64,000 nucleotides of DNA, taken from NCBI RefSeq assembly GCF_905171765.1, contig NC_053390.1:328884294-328948293 (forward strand). Reading direction: 5' to 3'. The notes beneath the pieces are model-generated. The model had not been told where the DNA came from, did not search any database, and worked only from the letters and a program-made list of their open reading frames with translations. Position 1 is the stretch's first letter. Each line of letters starts with the position of its first letter. This DNA comes from Bufo bufo (taxonomy: Eukaryota > Chordata > Amphibia > Anura > Bufonidae). Both the position numbers and the translations under genes were made by a program. Positions 1 to 11,331 of this stretch are shown piece after piece.

Positions 1-1084
1 CGCTGGAAATCTAATTAATTTGCTGCCACCACTCTTCGTATTGAATCGGGCGAAGAGACCCCGGCTAGCTAGTCCTAAAGGGAAGAAACGGTTATTTGCA
101 ACCTAACTAACCAATTAACAATTTATAAAAATAAGACAATGCTGTAGTATGTCTCTTGTGAGGACAGAGTTTTTAGCATAGACCAGATAATCCGGTAACA
201 AGGGCAAAACTGTAACAATTAAATCGTTAGTTTTATTCTACAAACTATAAACAAAAAATATATACATTAAAACTGACAGATAAATATACCTGCCATTAGA
301 ACAGATTGGTTGGATAGAAATAGATAAGAGGTGGAAGGGAATAGAATGTCTGTAAGTTCCGAATTACCGTGGTAAAGTCTAGTAAAAGATAAAGTCTTTG
401 TAAGGAATAATCCAAGATGGCGGGGTGCCCGTGTCCAGCGGGTGGTCGTGATGTTAGTCGACGTCAGATGGTAGATGAAGGACAATTTTGCGCATCATTT
501 GATATCTATTATGACTGGAAGGCAATACAGTGTGCCTGAGAACCGTCATATCTCAGAGAGGGAATTTCCGATTTGTTTGCGGATTTCCATGAAGGTGTGT
601 TAGAATAACCCGAACAACCTCTGAAGAGATGGTTCTTTTCATATTTCCCTAACCCATGAAATATGAGGAAAATATGGTAAAAATATGAAGTCTATAGATT
701 GGAGGTGACTTTCAGGTCATCTTCCTTCTTGTACCAACCAGCTGTGTGATACGGATCTGTCCGTTTCTTCTGAAGTTCGCTGCCCAGGCTAAAGGTGTGA
801 GACCTCCTGCGATGCAGGAGCCACACAGACTGGGAAGATGCACTTTTTATGAGGTTTTGTCATGATGATATCAGAGTGATGGATGTATAACCTGGCAGGG
901 GGTGCTCCTCTGTCCAGGAAGATTCTTTTGGCACGGAGGTGCTAATTGACTCTGATCTGTGAGCTGTGCTAGCAAGGTAAATTACTTCTGGGTTGAAAAA
1001 AATATATAGATTTTAACTCTTTGTGTGCAGGAGAGGGCTCTTGTGATTTTTTTTTTTTGTGATTTTAAAACCGGACGCATTCAC
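1..1084. other. No recognised feature
   Basis: I see no convincing gene, splice-supported exon or repeat with definable ends. The sequence is moderately AT-rich. The short open frames here have no recognisable domain. Confidence 0.5.
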
Positions 1085-1410
1085 GATTTCTTCGTATTGC
1101 TGAGATCGCGAAGCGTCACAACCATCACCTATTGTGAATGGTGGATTCTGTCTTATTTATACAGAGGTGATAGATTCCATTGTAAGCCTGCCTATGATGA
1201 GATGACGTGATGAGAAGAGTGATCTCTGCAGAACAGGAATGGTCAGATTATTAGGTTTAGTGGTCAGTGCAGAAAACAGCAGGATTATTTTTTTTAAATA
1301 TGGATAGTGGCATATAAAATATAAAATAAAAAATAACATCACAAACAATTATAAAAACATAAATACTTGATATAAAAAAATAGCTCATTTTCTGATTACA
1401 CATTCCTTTA
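1085..1410 (+). repeat. Dispersed repeat, copy 1 (related to 4790-5355)
   Basis: The block around 1120-1160 (ATTGTGAATGGTGGAT core) and the following stretch (AGAACAGGA, TATTAGG, AGTGG blocks, then AAACTTGAT-like and TTCTGATTACACATT-like motifs near 1365-1405) recur in the same order at about 4940-5355. Copy 1 lacks the left half of the perfect hairpin present in the second copy. The family is not identified. Confidence 0.6.
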
Positions 1411-1788
1411 TCATACCTTGGTGCAGTTTGCAACCCAGCAACATGAAACTGTATATCCAGCGTATTCTTAGCTCCTCACGAGGTCTGGCAAGCTGTCCAG
1501 AGTATCCTTGTGTCATCGGTGGGAGTGTGACCTCTGGGACTCCACCAATCAACAAAAAAAGTGACAACTCCTCCACTGCAATGCCTGACACAGAGATACC
1601 GTATTTTTCGCCCCATAAGACGCACTTTTTCTCCCCCCAAAATGGGGGGAAAATGCCCCTGCGTCTTATGGGGCGAATGCTGACAGTTTTACATCGCAAG
1701 CTGCGATGTACGAGCGAGCGGGGAGGAACTGGGAGGAGGAGCTGGGGGCCGGCAATAGCGGTGGGGCGGTGCATTCACTGTACTATAG

Positions 1789-2146
1789 CCCCGCCGCTCC
1801 AGTGCTGCACTATTCAAATATAAAATGTCTTATTCAATTAAAAGTGATTAAACATGCCCCCCCCCCACTCCTAATATTACCGTACATTCTAACACCTTCT
1901 GTAGAACGCAGGCAGGCCGGGCGGGGGGCAGCGTAACTCCCTGATGTCACGTGCCTGCACGGCCTACCTTATGAATGAAGCAGGCGGCGCAGGCAAGTGA
2001 CGTCAGTGAGTGACGCACCGGCTGCCCGGCCTGCCTGGGTTGTTCAGAAGCTGTTAGGATGTACGGTAATATTAGGAATGAGGCGGCATGTTTAATCACT
2101 TTTAATTGAATAAGACATTTTATATTTGTATACTGGAGCGGCGGGG
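1789..2146. repeat. Long imperfect inverted repeat inside the 1599-3260 element
   Basis: The left arm (1789 to about 1955, starting CCCGCCGCTCCAG) is complementary to the right arm (about 1986-2146, ending CTGGAGCGGCGGGG). Shared blocks include TATAAAATGTCTTATTCAAT / ATTGAATAAGACATTTTATA and AATATTACCGTACATTCTAA / TTAGGATGTACGGTAATATT. The centre keeps complementary TGATGTCACGTGCCTGC / GCAGGCAAGTGACGTCA. The arms are therefore about 160 bp around a spacer of about 30 bp. Confidence 0.85.
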
Positions 2147-2149
2147 GGG

Positions 2150-3130
2150 GGGGGGATCTGTGGATGACAGTTTTATGGGGAACATCCGTGGATGGGTCAG
2201 TTAAGGGGTGGGGGATCTGTGGATGGCACTGTTATGGGCTGGGGGGGTCTGTGGATGGCACTGTTATGGGGTGGGGGGTCTGTGGATGGCACATATATAA
2301 CAGTGCCACCCACAGATACCCCATAACAGTGCCACCCACAGATCCCTCCTGTAACAGTGCCAGCCACAGATCCCCCTGTAACAGTGCAAGCCACAGATCC
2401 CCCCCATAACAGTGTCGGTCATCCACAGATCCCCCCATAACAGTGTCCGTCATCTACAGATCCCCCCCATAACAGTGTCGGTCATCCACAGATCCCCCCA
2501 TAACAGTGTCGGTCATCCACAGATCCCCCCCATAACAGTGTCGGTCATCCACAGATCCCCCCATAACAGTGTCGGTCATCCACAGATCCCCCCATAACAG
2601 TGCGTCATCCACAGATCCCCCATAACAGTGCGTCATCCACAGATCCCCCCATAACAGTGTCCGTCATCCACAGATCCCCCCATAACAGTGTCCGTCATCC
2701 ACAGATCCCCCCATAACAGTGCGTCATCCACAGATCCCCCCATAACAGTGTCCGTCATCCACAGATCCCCCCCATAACAGTGTCGGTCATCCACAGATCC
2801 CCCCATAACAGTGTCGGTCATCCACAGATCCCCCCATAACAGTGCGTCATCCACAGATCCCCCATAACAGTGCGTCATCCACAGATCCCCCCATAACAGT
2901 GTCCGTCATCCACAGATCCCCCCATAACAGTGTCCGTCATCCACAGATCCCCCCATAACAGTGCGTCATCCACAGATCCCCCCATAACAGTGTCCGTCAT
3001 CTACAGATCCCCCCCATAACAGTGTCGGTCATCCACAGATCCCCCCATAACAGTGTGTCATCCACAGATCCCCCATAACAGTGCATCATCCACAGATCCC
3101 CCCATAACAGTGTCCTTCACAGATCCCCAG
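2150..3130. repeat. 29-31-bp minisatellite with an orientation switch near 2291-2300
   Basis: To the right of about 2300 the unit is CAGATCCCCCCATAACAGTG followed by TCGGTCATCCA, TCCGTCATCCA or CGTCATCCA, in roughly 28 copies. Between 2150 and 2292 about four diverged units are present as the reverse complement (ATCTGTGGATGGCACTGTTATGGG type). A higher-order period of 242 bp is visible, since the five-C variant followed by GTGCG at 2613 recurs at 2855. The open frames on both strands are repeat translation, not genes. Confidence 0.9.
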
Positions 3131-3262
3131 TAATAGTGCCATTCACAGACCACCATTAGATTTAACCTTTTGGTTAAAAATTTTTTTTTTTCTTATTTTC
3201 CTCCCTAAAAACCTAGGTGCGTCTTATGGGCCGGTGCATCTTATAGGGCGAAAAATACGGTA

Positions 3263-3639
3263 TTCCTATGTGGCCGTTTCTGGTACTGCAGCTCAAACCT
3301 ATTGACATGAATGAGGCTGAGCTGCAGTACCATACACAGTTTCATGGATGAGAGGACAGCAGTGGAAGGAACTGTATTCATCAGAAAATGCCATGGCCTC
3401 TCTCTTTAGAGGGAGTCAGACCCCTAACTATCACAAATAGATGCTTTATCCTAATATATCATTTAAGGGAAAGCTCCTAGTTATACAGTACGTAGTTACA
3501 TAGATAGATTGTACAGTTGGAAAAAAATATGTCCTCAACAGATATATTGTGCTTTTGTGTAATGCAAACCTGATGAAGGTAAAAATAAGAAGTATTCTGA
3601 ATCTGCTCAATACCCTTTCCTGCATTTTACATTTTAACC
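3263..3639. other. No gene; possible minus-strand LINE tail at about 3490-3535
   Basis: The GTAGTTACATAGATAG and GTTGGAAAAAA motifs resemble the reverse complement of the ACTATGTAAC-type tails seen on LINE 3' ends at 19.4 and 32.1 kb. The match is short and weak. Nothing else is recognised. Confidence 0.3.
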
Positions 3640-3930
3640 CCTTAATGACCGGGCAATTTGTATAGATTTTCTTGCATTTTAATGCTCGTTAGCGATTATT
3701 GGCAAAGGTGCCGCTGATTACTCAATGAACATATTGCTTGTTCATCAGGAATATCATCTTTTCTGTGGTCACCAAAATCATCATTTGCCGGGCAGCAGAG
3801 CATGCCGTCTATTCACGCTCTACTGCAGGAAAACAATGATTCTGTATGGGGATTAGCGATCACTCCTCCCTATACTGTGGAGGAGATCACTGCCTGTAAA
3901 TGTAGCGGTCTCCTTCGCTGACGAAAAGGC
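3640..3930 (+). repeat. Dispersed repeat family X, copy 1
   Basis: It shares ordered motifs (AGGTGCC.CTGAT, GTTCATCAGG, GGCAGCAGA, TATGGGGATTAGCGATCACTC, CTATACTGTGGAGG, TGTAAATGTAGC) with copies at 13090-13325 and 32753-32975 and, in reverse orientation, 11090-11310. It has no coding capacity. Its ends are not defined and its superfamily is unknown. Confidence 0.6.
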
Positions 3931-4789
3931 GGTTGCTGGGAAGGAACGCTTCCGCCTTTAGACATGGGTAACTATGGGCTGGCTATTTCAGTGTAGTTTT
4001 CACAACCCTCCGCATACAGCTGAGAACAATGGTGCGTCACGTGTCCTTAGTCAGCACTTTTCATGTAGCTGTCCAGTGGCATCGACAAATGGTGGGGTTT
4101 TATTCTACCCCCAAGACACCGGTCAGCATTTCCTTCTCGTCTGTTCAGTGTCTCCGACACAGATGTGAATGATATTGCTGTTATGAAAAGAAGCCAGCCA
4201 GCGCAGTGAAATTATAGCATGGAGGGGTGCGTGCGGGAATTGATCACCGCAGCAGCTCTCCGCCGTTTTTAAGAGAGAATGAATTTATGTGCATGCTGTC
4301 CCTTTGAAACTCCAGAAGTATAAAACAGCTGCCTTGTTTGTAACTATGCCAATTCCCCATTACGCTTTATGCTGCTAAGTGTTGGATAGCATGCAGATAG
4401 GGAGAATAATTAATGCACAGATTGCACTGTTGTCACTCCGCCACGCAGCTCTGTTTAAAAGGTAGAACCATATTGTAGGTTAAACACACAGACTAATGCC
4501 TGATGAAGTGATTACAACTCTATTTATTATAATGCATCTCGGATTACTACCTTAACAAAGAGCCATTTTAAAAAGGAATGGTGCTTTTCATTTCTAACAG
4601 CACGCTGAACTCGAGATCTACATTTGTAGTTGTAGATTGGCTGGTATACTTCTTCACCTGTATTTACTCATTAAAACCAGATGGTGAAACATATTACTGT
4701 TTTCTAATCAGTTTTTATTTTCTGATTGTAGATTTTTTATTTTTTATTGTATTGTCTGTACATGTTTATTAGGGCAGCCATCTTGCCTG
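3931..4789. other. No recognised feature
   Basis: There is no supported exon, repeat end or RNA gene. The two 64-codon open frames lack domains and splice context. Confidence 0.4.
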
Positions 4790-5355
4790 AACTGCTGTTC
4801 ACATGGACCATAGACACAAAAGACAGAGATGACTTCTTTGGGGGAGTTTTCTAAGCATGCTATCACTGCAGGAAGGAACATGATCCACCATTCACAATTG
4901 GTGATGTCACAGCTGGGAGGGGGCGAAGGTGAGCTGTGACATCACCAATTGTGAATGGTGGATCATGTTCCTTCCTGCAGTGATAATGAGATGACTGCTG
5001 AAAAGGGATCTGTATAGAACAGGAGGTGTCAGTCTAGTATTAGGCTTAGTGGCCAGTGTGAGAAATTCAGGATTTTAAGATGTTTTAAAAATATAGAAAG
5101 TTAGCCTCTAGGTGTAATGGCAACGCCCCCCATTGTCCCTAGATACTAATTTGCATATATTAAAATATTTTCCTTATTAACGCAGGCACATATGAACATA
5201 GGACCAACACAGATGCCTTCAGCTGCCAAGCGCACATGTAACAGGTCAGCCGGCGTCATAGGTACAAATCTGCTGACAGATGCCCTTTAAAAATTATGTT
5301 TAACATAAAAACTTGATTTAAACAATAGGTCATTTCCAGATGACACATTTTCTTT
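4790..5355 (+). repeat. Dispersed repeat, copy 2, containing a perfect hairpin
   Basis: It is homologous in order to 1085-1410. Beyond the hairpin it contains AGAACAGGAGGTGTCAG, TATTAGGCTTAGTGGCCAGTG and, near its end, ACATAAAAACTTGAT and AGATGACACATTTTCTTTAAA. It is non-coding. Confidence 0.6.
4861..4985. repeat. Perfect 54-bp-arm inverted repeat with 17-bp loop
   Basis: Reading base by base, 4861-4914 is the exact reverse complement of 4932-4985, and 4915-4931 is the loop. The 54 matching base pairs contain no mismatch, while the related copy at 1085 is diverged. This suggests a recent origin or ongoing correction of the arms. A transcript across it would form one long duplex. Confidence 0.95.
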
Positions 5356-5794
5356 AAATTGACCACATAAGGATTATTCGAAGGTGACATTTTAAGGTGG
5401 AAAAATAATTTGTTTAAATTGACAGGTTCCATACTAGTTATGCCTATAACATAAATTCATACTGATATTTTTCTTATAATATGTTAGATGCAATATGTTG
5501 CTGGTTTATAAGTAATGTGACCATCTTAAAGGGTTGTCCAATAAAATACACTGATTGCATGTTGCCAGGATATGATAGGATTTTATTTTGACCCCTGGGG
5601 CCACACAGATTTTTCGCACAGTGATGATTCTACCTGTGGCATTAAAACACAGCCCCTTTCAAGGGACAGAGCTGTCATGCGATTCCTATATAATGCTGGC
5701 TTGGGAGCATTTGTATAGAAGAAAATATGAACAGGATCGTGGGGAGCTCCGTGGTTTGTTTAGGTGTAGGTTTGCTTTGATTTATACTTTTATA
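5356..5794. other. No gene; isolated T2-like start near 5525
   Basis: A TTAAAGGGTTGTCC motif at about 5525 resembles the left end of TTAA-flanked T2-type MITEs. No matching right end was found before the next element. Nothing else is recognised. Confidence 0.35.
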
Positions 5795-5798
5795 TTAA

Positions 5799-6201
5799 AG
5801 GGGTTCTGCAGTTTGTTTAAACTGATGATCTATCCTCTGGATAGATCATCAGCATCTGACTGGCGGGGGTCCGACACCCAGGAGAAGGCAGCGGCGCTCC
5901 AGCAGCGCTGCAGCCTTCTCACTGTTTACCGCAGGCCCAGTGACATCACAACTAGTATCACTGGCCTGGACGTGGCTAAGCTCCATTCATGTGAACAGAA
6001 CTTAGCCACGCCCAGGCCAGTTGATATTAGTCGTGACGTCACTGGGCCTGCAGTAAACAGAAGGCCGCAGCGCTGCTATAGCGCCGCTACTTTCTCAAAC
6101 AGCTGATCTGCGGGGGTCCCGGGTGTCGGACCCCCTCCGGTCAGGTGCTGATGATCTATCCAGAGGATAGATCATCAGTTTAAACAAACTGCAGAACCCC
6201 T
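5799..6201. mobile_element. T2/Kolobok-type foldback MITE, copy 1
   Basis: TTAA flanks both ends (5795-5798 and 6202-6205). The termini are AGGGGTTCTGCAGTTTG and its complement CAAACTGCAGAACCCCT. Almost the whole element is palindromic, with arms 5799-5980 and 6001-6201 around a 20-bp loop. A second copy lies at 37911-38330. A TTAAAGGRR end with TTAA duplication is the described signature of T2 (Kolobok superfamily) MITEs in Xenopus; assignment here rests on those termini only. Confidence 0.85.
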
Positions 6202-6205
6202 TTAA

Positions 6206-6952
6206 TATATAGCTCCAGCTTGTGTTCACATCTTGGGTACATTCAGATATGTAGCACCTCAGCTCCAGTCCTCCCTGCTGAGCTTTCTTTACTTGGCTGT
6301 AGCAGTGACATGTCATTTACCACTGCAGCCGATAACTGGACACAGTGGTGTATGACATGTGACCATTGAGTACTGGGATTAGCTAAACTGGTCCCGTGAG
6401 GTATGTGTGGATATATTGTAGAGGCTTTGTTATATGGTGTATATACAGCCAAATAAGCCTTTTTATTACAGTGCACTATGCCACCCTTCAGTGCTAGCAA
6501 TATATAATGCATAAGAAGGTCCTCCTTAGAATCTGGGAACCTGATGTATTCGATGAGATCAGCGTTATGTGGCTGATTTCATTCTACAGCAAAGATAGCG
6601 GTCTGTAGGTCTTTCATCTTATATAAAAAAGCAAACAAACTGCAGAGTCGTATAGAATATCTTGAATCATTAAAACCAACAGAGGAGCTTTGTGGTGTAA
6701 CCTTTAATCAGAAAGTGATTTAAGTCGACATTGGCAGAGCTTTTCCTTTGATATATTATGGTGGCCTCTTCCCACGAAAGCATCAATAAAATATATATTC
6801 TGTAATCACAAAGACAAAAGGCTTCTTCTTCTTCCATTCTTACCTTATTTACATTCTTTAAAGTAAAGCTCTAATCTATGATGACTGTGACTCATGCGAT
6901 TTTCCTGTACAAGACCTCTTTTCCATCGAGCTGTCCACTGCTGGGCACAACT
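6206..6952. other. No recognised feature
   Basis: No exon, repeat end or RNA gene could be supported. The short frames lack splice context. Confidence 0.4.
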
Positions 6953-6955
6953 ATT

Positions 6956-7090
6956 GGGGCAGATGTATGACGCTGTCTAAAGGAAAAACTGCATTTGATG
7001 CTCAAAGCAACTAACCACAGTACAACTTTGAAAAATCTAAGCTGAGCTGTGATTAGTTTTTTATGTTCACAGTTTTCATAAATCTGCCCC
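6956..7090. mobile_element. Small TIR MITE (GGGGCAGA type)
   Basis: The left end GGGGCAGATGTATGA is mirrored by TCATAAATCTGCCCC at the right. ATT flanks both ends (6953-6955 and 7091-7093). It is about 135 bp and related in its ends to the GGGGGAGATTTATC element at 25723. Confidence 0.65.
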
Positions 7091-7238
7091 ATTGTCCCCA
7101 GAAAAGATACAAGGCAAGGTGAGAGTGAGGTTGTAGGTCTCAAGCATCCAGCAGTCACGTCGACTCCTGCCATTGATCCTTAAAGGTAAATCGATTGTTG
7201 GGCAAGGAATCATGCTTGGCTAGCCTGTTTACTTCACT

Positions 7239-7704
7239 TTAAAGGGAATCGGTCACCAGTTTTATGCTGTCCTAACTAATGGCAGCACAGGGACAGACAT
7301 ACCATATGTGCCCAGCAGGAATGGGGGCCCTCTGTCTCTGGGATTTACATACTGATGACCTATCCTCAGGATAGGTCTTCAATATGAGATCGGCGAGGAT
7401 CCGAATCCCAGCACCTCCGCCGATCAGCTGTTTGAGGAGGCCGAAGCGCTTCTGTGAGCGCCGCTGCCTCCTTACAGCTTGCCAAGCACAGTGCCATACA
7501 TACACTTGAATGGGACTGAGATGCTCCTAGGCCATGTGGCCAATGAATGTTATGGCACATGGCCTAGGAAGAGGCCTAAGCACTCATGGGGTGCCATAGA
7601 CTCTTTGTACAGCTGATCAGCAGGGGGTCCCGAAGGATAAGTCATCAATATGTAAATCCCCAGCTATAGGTCATCAATATTTAAATCCCGGAGACCCCCT
7701 TTAA
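7239..7704. mobile_element. Diverged T2-type MITE remnant
   Basis: TTAA motifs bound it (7239-7242 and 7701-7704), with AGGG at the left and CCCCCT at the right. Inside, TGATGACCTATCCTCAGGAT, GCCGATCAGCTGTTTGAGGA and GATCAGCAGGGGGTCCCG recall the 5799 and 37911 elements. The outer 90 bp at the left do not pair with the right end, so it may be two overlapping insertions. Confidence 0.5.
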
Positions 7705-8532
7705 AGCAATAAGCAGCACCCCACTGTCTATAAGCTTGGATGTAAGGGATTGAGCTATGAATTTCACAGCTCACAATTACTGGTGAATTATTGGAGAGAC
7801 ATATGGGTAGCTTTCTCAGATAAGGAGAATGCTCTCTGATTAGAGAGCAAAGGGCCCATATACTGTTCTTACATGGGGGCCCTCAGCTGTGTGTGTCTAC
7901 CCCTGGGGAAGCATAAACTAGTGATATATATCCTCAGCTAAACACTGGATCACTGTCTTTTATTTATTGACCTCTTGTACCGGACAGCTCCAATGTACGC
8001 TAATGAGTCTTGATATTCATAAGCTCCTTTCTCTCCCCACCCAATGCTGCTGACTGCAATAGGGAAAAGGCTGTCAATCAGCTACAGGGGTGGGCGGAGT
8101 CAGGACTCATCGGCATGCACTGGAGCTGTTAGGAGTTGGGGCCTCATAAAACTGCTGAAAGATTCCATTTAAGAAAGCTCATAGGGTGAGGTTTCTGTCT
8201 AAAATACAGATCTATATTTTTGAATTAATCTCTAGATGAGTACATTGTGGCAAGCTCTGATATGGTGATACTATAACAGCTCCCCAGCTGTGTAAATGCT
8301 GTTGTAAATGCATAAGCCAGCATATTGGACATATGAGTAACAGTAAGGTTAGGGAATATCTGGAACATTGTCACTTTTGACCCCTCTGATCCTGAGAACA
8401 AAAGTTTACTTGGCTTTTTCCCTGTGCCACAGTCCTCAAGCCCAGGGGTGAACCTAGCCTCTCTGCTGCCTGAATTCTCAACCTAACCCCTTCCCTCCTA
8501 ACATTACATATATCACTGCAGAACATACAGGC
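7705..8532. other. No recognised feature
   Basis: Nothing with definable ends or coding support was seen. Confidence 0.4.
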
Positions 8533-8535
8533 TAA

Positions 8536-9033
8536 GGTTACTTTCACATTAGCGTTTGGGGCTCCACTTGTGAGCTCCGTTTGAAGGGGCTCACAAGCGG
8601 CCCCGAACGCATCCGTACTGCCCTAATGGATTCTGAGTGGACGCGGATCCGCTCAGAATGCATCAGTCTGGCAGCGTTCAGCCTCCGCTCCGCTCAGCAG
8701 GCGGACACCTGAACGCTGCTTGCAGCGTTCGGGTGTCCGCCTGGCCGTGCGGAGGCACACGGATCCGTCCAGACTTATAATGTAAGTCAATGGGGACGGA
8801 TCCGTTTGAAGTTGACACAATATGGTGCAATTTTCAAACGGATCCGTCCCCCATTGACTTTCAATGTGAAGTCTGGACGAATCCGTCTGAACTACTTTCA
8901 CACTTAGAATTTTTTCTAAGTTATAATGCAGACGGATCCGTTCTGAATGGATCCAAACGTCTGCATTATAGGAGCGGATCCGTCTGTGCAGACACCAGAC
9001 TGATCCGCTCTGAACGCAAGTGTGAAAGTAGCC
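8536..9033. mobile_element. PIF/Harbinger-like MITE
   Basis: The termini are GGTTACTTTCACATTAGCGTT and AACGCAAGTGTGAAAGTAGCC. TAA is present at 8533-8535 and 9034-9036, matching the TWA duplication of PIF/Harbinger elements. The interior is built of repeated inverted GACGGATCCGT and GGATCCG motifs. Relatives by termini lie at 13382, 18239, 45441 and 61363. Open frames on both strands reflect the palindromic interior. Confidence 0.8.
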
Positions 9034-9289
9034 TAATACAGCACCACATACCTCTTTCATCCAGTGACATCTCATTTGATGTAGACGTTCTCTTTCCTTA
9101 TCTTCTACTTTCAGACCTTCAGACCAGACCACCATTTTTCAGCCATTTCTCGTCTCTGCGAAAATCTTAGTTTAATCATTTTCCATCATCCTCCCATCTT
9201 CTGGACAAATCATCCTACCAACCCCAATTCTGTGCCGCTGTTCTCCCCAATATTATACTTCAGAAACCGATAAACCTCCTGATAATACC

Positions 9290-10260
9290 AGTACCATGCA
9301 GATAGTGCCCTTCAATAATTATTGGCATGCAGTGTCCTAAAATAACTGCGCCCAGCAAATAGTGCCCCTGACACTAATAGTGTAAACATAACGTCCCCCA
9401 AAAATAATTGTGGTAAGCCGATACTGTGCCAGAATGCTCCCCACAGTAATGGTGCTCCCAAAAGTCCCACTAATGGTAATAATTCTCTGCTAGAGCACAC
9501 ATGGCAGTAACACTGCTCCTACAGTGCCCCCAACATGTCCCCACTGTGCCCCAGAAGTAATAATGCACCCATAGTGCCCATACTAGTGATCATGTTCCCA
9601 ATAGACCACCAGTAGTAATAAAGCCCACCATAAGGCCCCAGTAGTAATAATTCTCCTTATAATGTGACAGTGCAAAGAATATCCCCTTTTAATGTCCCCA
9701 GATGAGCTAATGTCCCCCTAGTGCCCCATAATATACCAGTATAAAATGCCCCTATATAGTGCCCCAGTAGATGCCCTCAGTGTCCCCCATAATTTGCAAG
9801 TATAAAATACCCCTTCTTAGTGCCCCCGTAGATGACCCCATAGTACTTCTCTCCTTCTTCCCTATAGTACCCACCATAATGTGTCCCAGTATAAAATGCC
9901 CCTATACAGAGCCCCCCATATAAAATATCCCTTCTCAGTAGATGCCCCAATAGTGTTCCTCTTCCCCAATAGTGCACCCATATAAAGTACCCCTTCTTTG
10001 TGGCCTCAGTAGATGCCCCCCAAGAAATGTGCCAGGAAGAAGTGCCCTCATAGTGCCACCTAATAATGTGCCAGTAAAAAGTGCCTCCACAGTGCCCCCC
10101 AATAATGTGCCAGTAAGAAGTGCCCCCATAGATGCCCCCCAATAATGTGCCAGTGAAACGTGCCCCCATAGATGCCCCCCAATCATGTGCCAGTAAGAAG
10201 TTCCCCCCATTGATGCCCCCCAATCATGTGCCAGTAACAAATGCCCCCACAGTGCTTCTC
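9290..10260 (+). repeat. Degenerate tandem repeat, 40-41-bp period
   Basis: The unit TGCCCCCCAATAATGTGCCAG recurs at 40-41 bp spacing at the right side (10101, 10141, 10181, 10222). It decays leftward into variable AGTGCCCC / AATAATG blocks. The Gly/Thr/Trp-rich minus-strand frames over it are repeat translation. Confidence 0.75.
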
Positions 10261-10279
10261 TCCTGTATTGTACCAAAAA

Positions 10280-10640
10280 AAAATATAATAAATAAACTCA
10301 CATACTTACCTCCATCAAGCTGCCAGAGATGTGATGCAGGCCTCTTGCGATGTCATCACTCTGCCTGCATCGGCCTCTGATAGGCTGCAGGCCTAGTGCC
10401 TGCAGCCTATCAGAGAAACGGGGAAGGAGGACGCCTCTCCGCTGCCTAACAGCATCCATCTGTATCGCTGTCCTGAGAACGGCGATACAGATTACTATGG
10501 AGATGAGCTCTTACACAATGGAGCGCTCCTTCCCCTGTGCCCTGCCGCCGCCACCCCCTTCTTTTCACCAGGGCCGCTCCACCTGAGGCGATTGCTCTAC
10601 CTCGCCTAATTGGCGGTGCAGCCCTGCTCAAGCCCTCCTG
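10280..10640 (+). repeat. Unclassified GC-rich repeat with an 18-bp hairpin
   Basis: It directly follows the 40-bp array. A perfect 18-bp stem (10375-10392 with 10398-10415, loop CTAGT) is present. It may belong to the same element as the array, but I cannot define ends. Confidence 0.4.
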
Positions 10641-11069
10641 TTGCGCAGGGAACTGAAACACCGTTTCATTTATGTGAATGGAGCTGTACATATCTTGTGA
10701 TCCAGAAGATTTTGACATTGAGGGTTCTACTGATGGGACCACCACTGATTCCAAGAATAGGGGTCCTGAGTCCCTAGTCTGATTGGAATAATCATCACAC
10801 ATGTGCACTGTCCCTCCATTCTCTATATGAGATTGACAGAGATTGCCAAGTTCAATGCTTTCCTATCTCTGTCAGTCCCATAGAGAATAAATGGAGTGGC
10901 AGAATGCATGTCCTACTACAGGACTATTTAAGAATCAGGATCCCCATTGTTGTAATCATTGGGGGTCCCACGAGTGGGTCCACCAGCAATCAAAAACCTC
11001 TCACCTATCCTGTGGATAGTTGATAAATTATTATAGTAGGACAACCAGTGATGTGGCTCTTTCATTTTA
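10641..11069. other. No gene; T2-like decayed fragment at about 10925-11045
   Basis: GGGGTCCCACGAGTGG and CCTATCCTGTGGATAG are motifs typical of the interiors of the T2-type elements in this window. Ends are missing. Confidence 0.3.
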
Positions 11070-11089
11070 AGAATCATGGAGGTCCTGGG

Positions 11090-11310
11090 GTCAGCTTTCC
11101 TTCCTGGCAATCGCCTTCTCGTTATTGGAGGAGACCGCTGCTAACTTCTCCACTGTATGGGGAGGAGCGATTGCTAATGCCATTGCTCGTTGTTTGCTGG
11201 CAGCAGATCGTGATTAGACAGCATGATTTACCACCGGCAAACCATGATTTTTAAGCATGCTTAAAAATCTCAATTGACCAATGAATGAGCGTGGCACTTT
11301 TAGGTCTGTA
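11090..11310 (-). repeat. Dispersed repeat family X, reverse copy
   Basis: The reverse complement contains GGCATTAGCAATCGCTCCTC and CCATACAGTGG in the same order as the plus-strand copy at 3640-3930. It abuts the foldback MITE at 11332. Confidence 0.5.
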
Positions 11311-11331
11311 TTACAGCGAGATCATCACTAA

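Larger units (their letters stand above)
1599..3260. mobile_element. TA-flanked TIR element with internal foldback and minisatellite (non-autonomous)
   Basis: The left end (CCGTATTTTTCGCCCC at 1599) is repeated inverted at the right end (GGGCGAAAAATACGG, ending 3260). TA dinucleotides at 1597-1598 and 3261-3262 are consistent with a TA target duplication as in Tc1/mariner-type elements. Just inside the left end the subterminal motif CATAAGACGCA is itself inverted again at about 1662-1676, so this end can fold on its own. The right end carries GTGCGTCTTATGG plus a second imperfect copy. The interior holds a long inverted repeat (1789-2146) and a minisatellite (2150-3130), with no transposase. 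Superfamily assignment from the TA duplication alone is tentative. Confidence 0.75.

Noticed and set aside
1428..1936. Overlapping 130-codon frames on both strands
   Set aside because: They span the TIR hairpin and flanking repeat; no domain, no splice context.
2164..2878. Open frames on both strands across 2164-2878
   Set aside because: They translate the 29-31-bp minisatellite; repeat periodicity explains the open frames.
4861..4985. Conserved microRNA gene
   Set aside because: The arms are perfectly paired over 54 bp and belong to a dispersed repeat, so a foldback element is the simpler explanation.
5588..6106. 172-codon plus-strand frame
   Set aside because: Its second half is the T2 foldback MITE, and the first half has no recognisable domain.
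8653..9170. 160- and 126-codon frames on opposite strands
   Set aside because: Mirror translations of a palindromic Harbinger-type MITE.
9777..10276. Gly/Trp/His-rich 148-codon minus-strand protein
   Set aside because: Translation of the 40-bp degenerate array.
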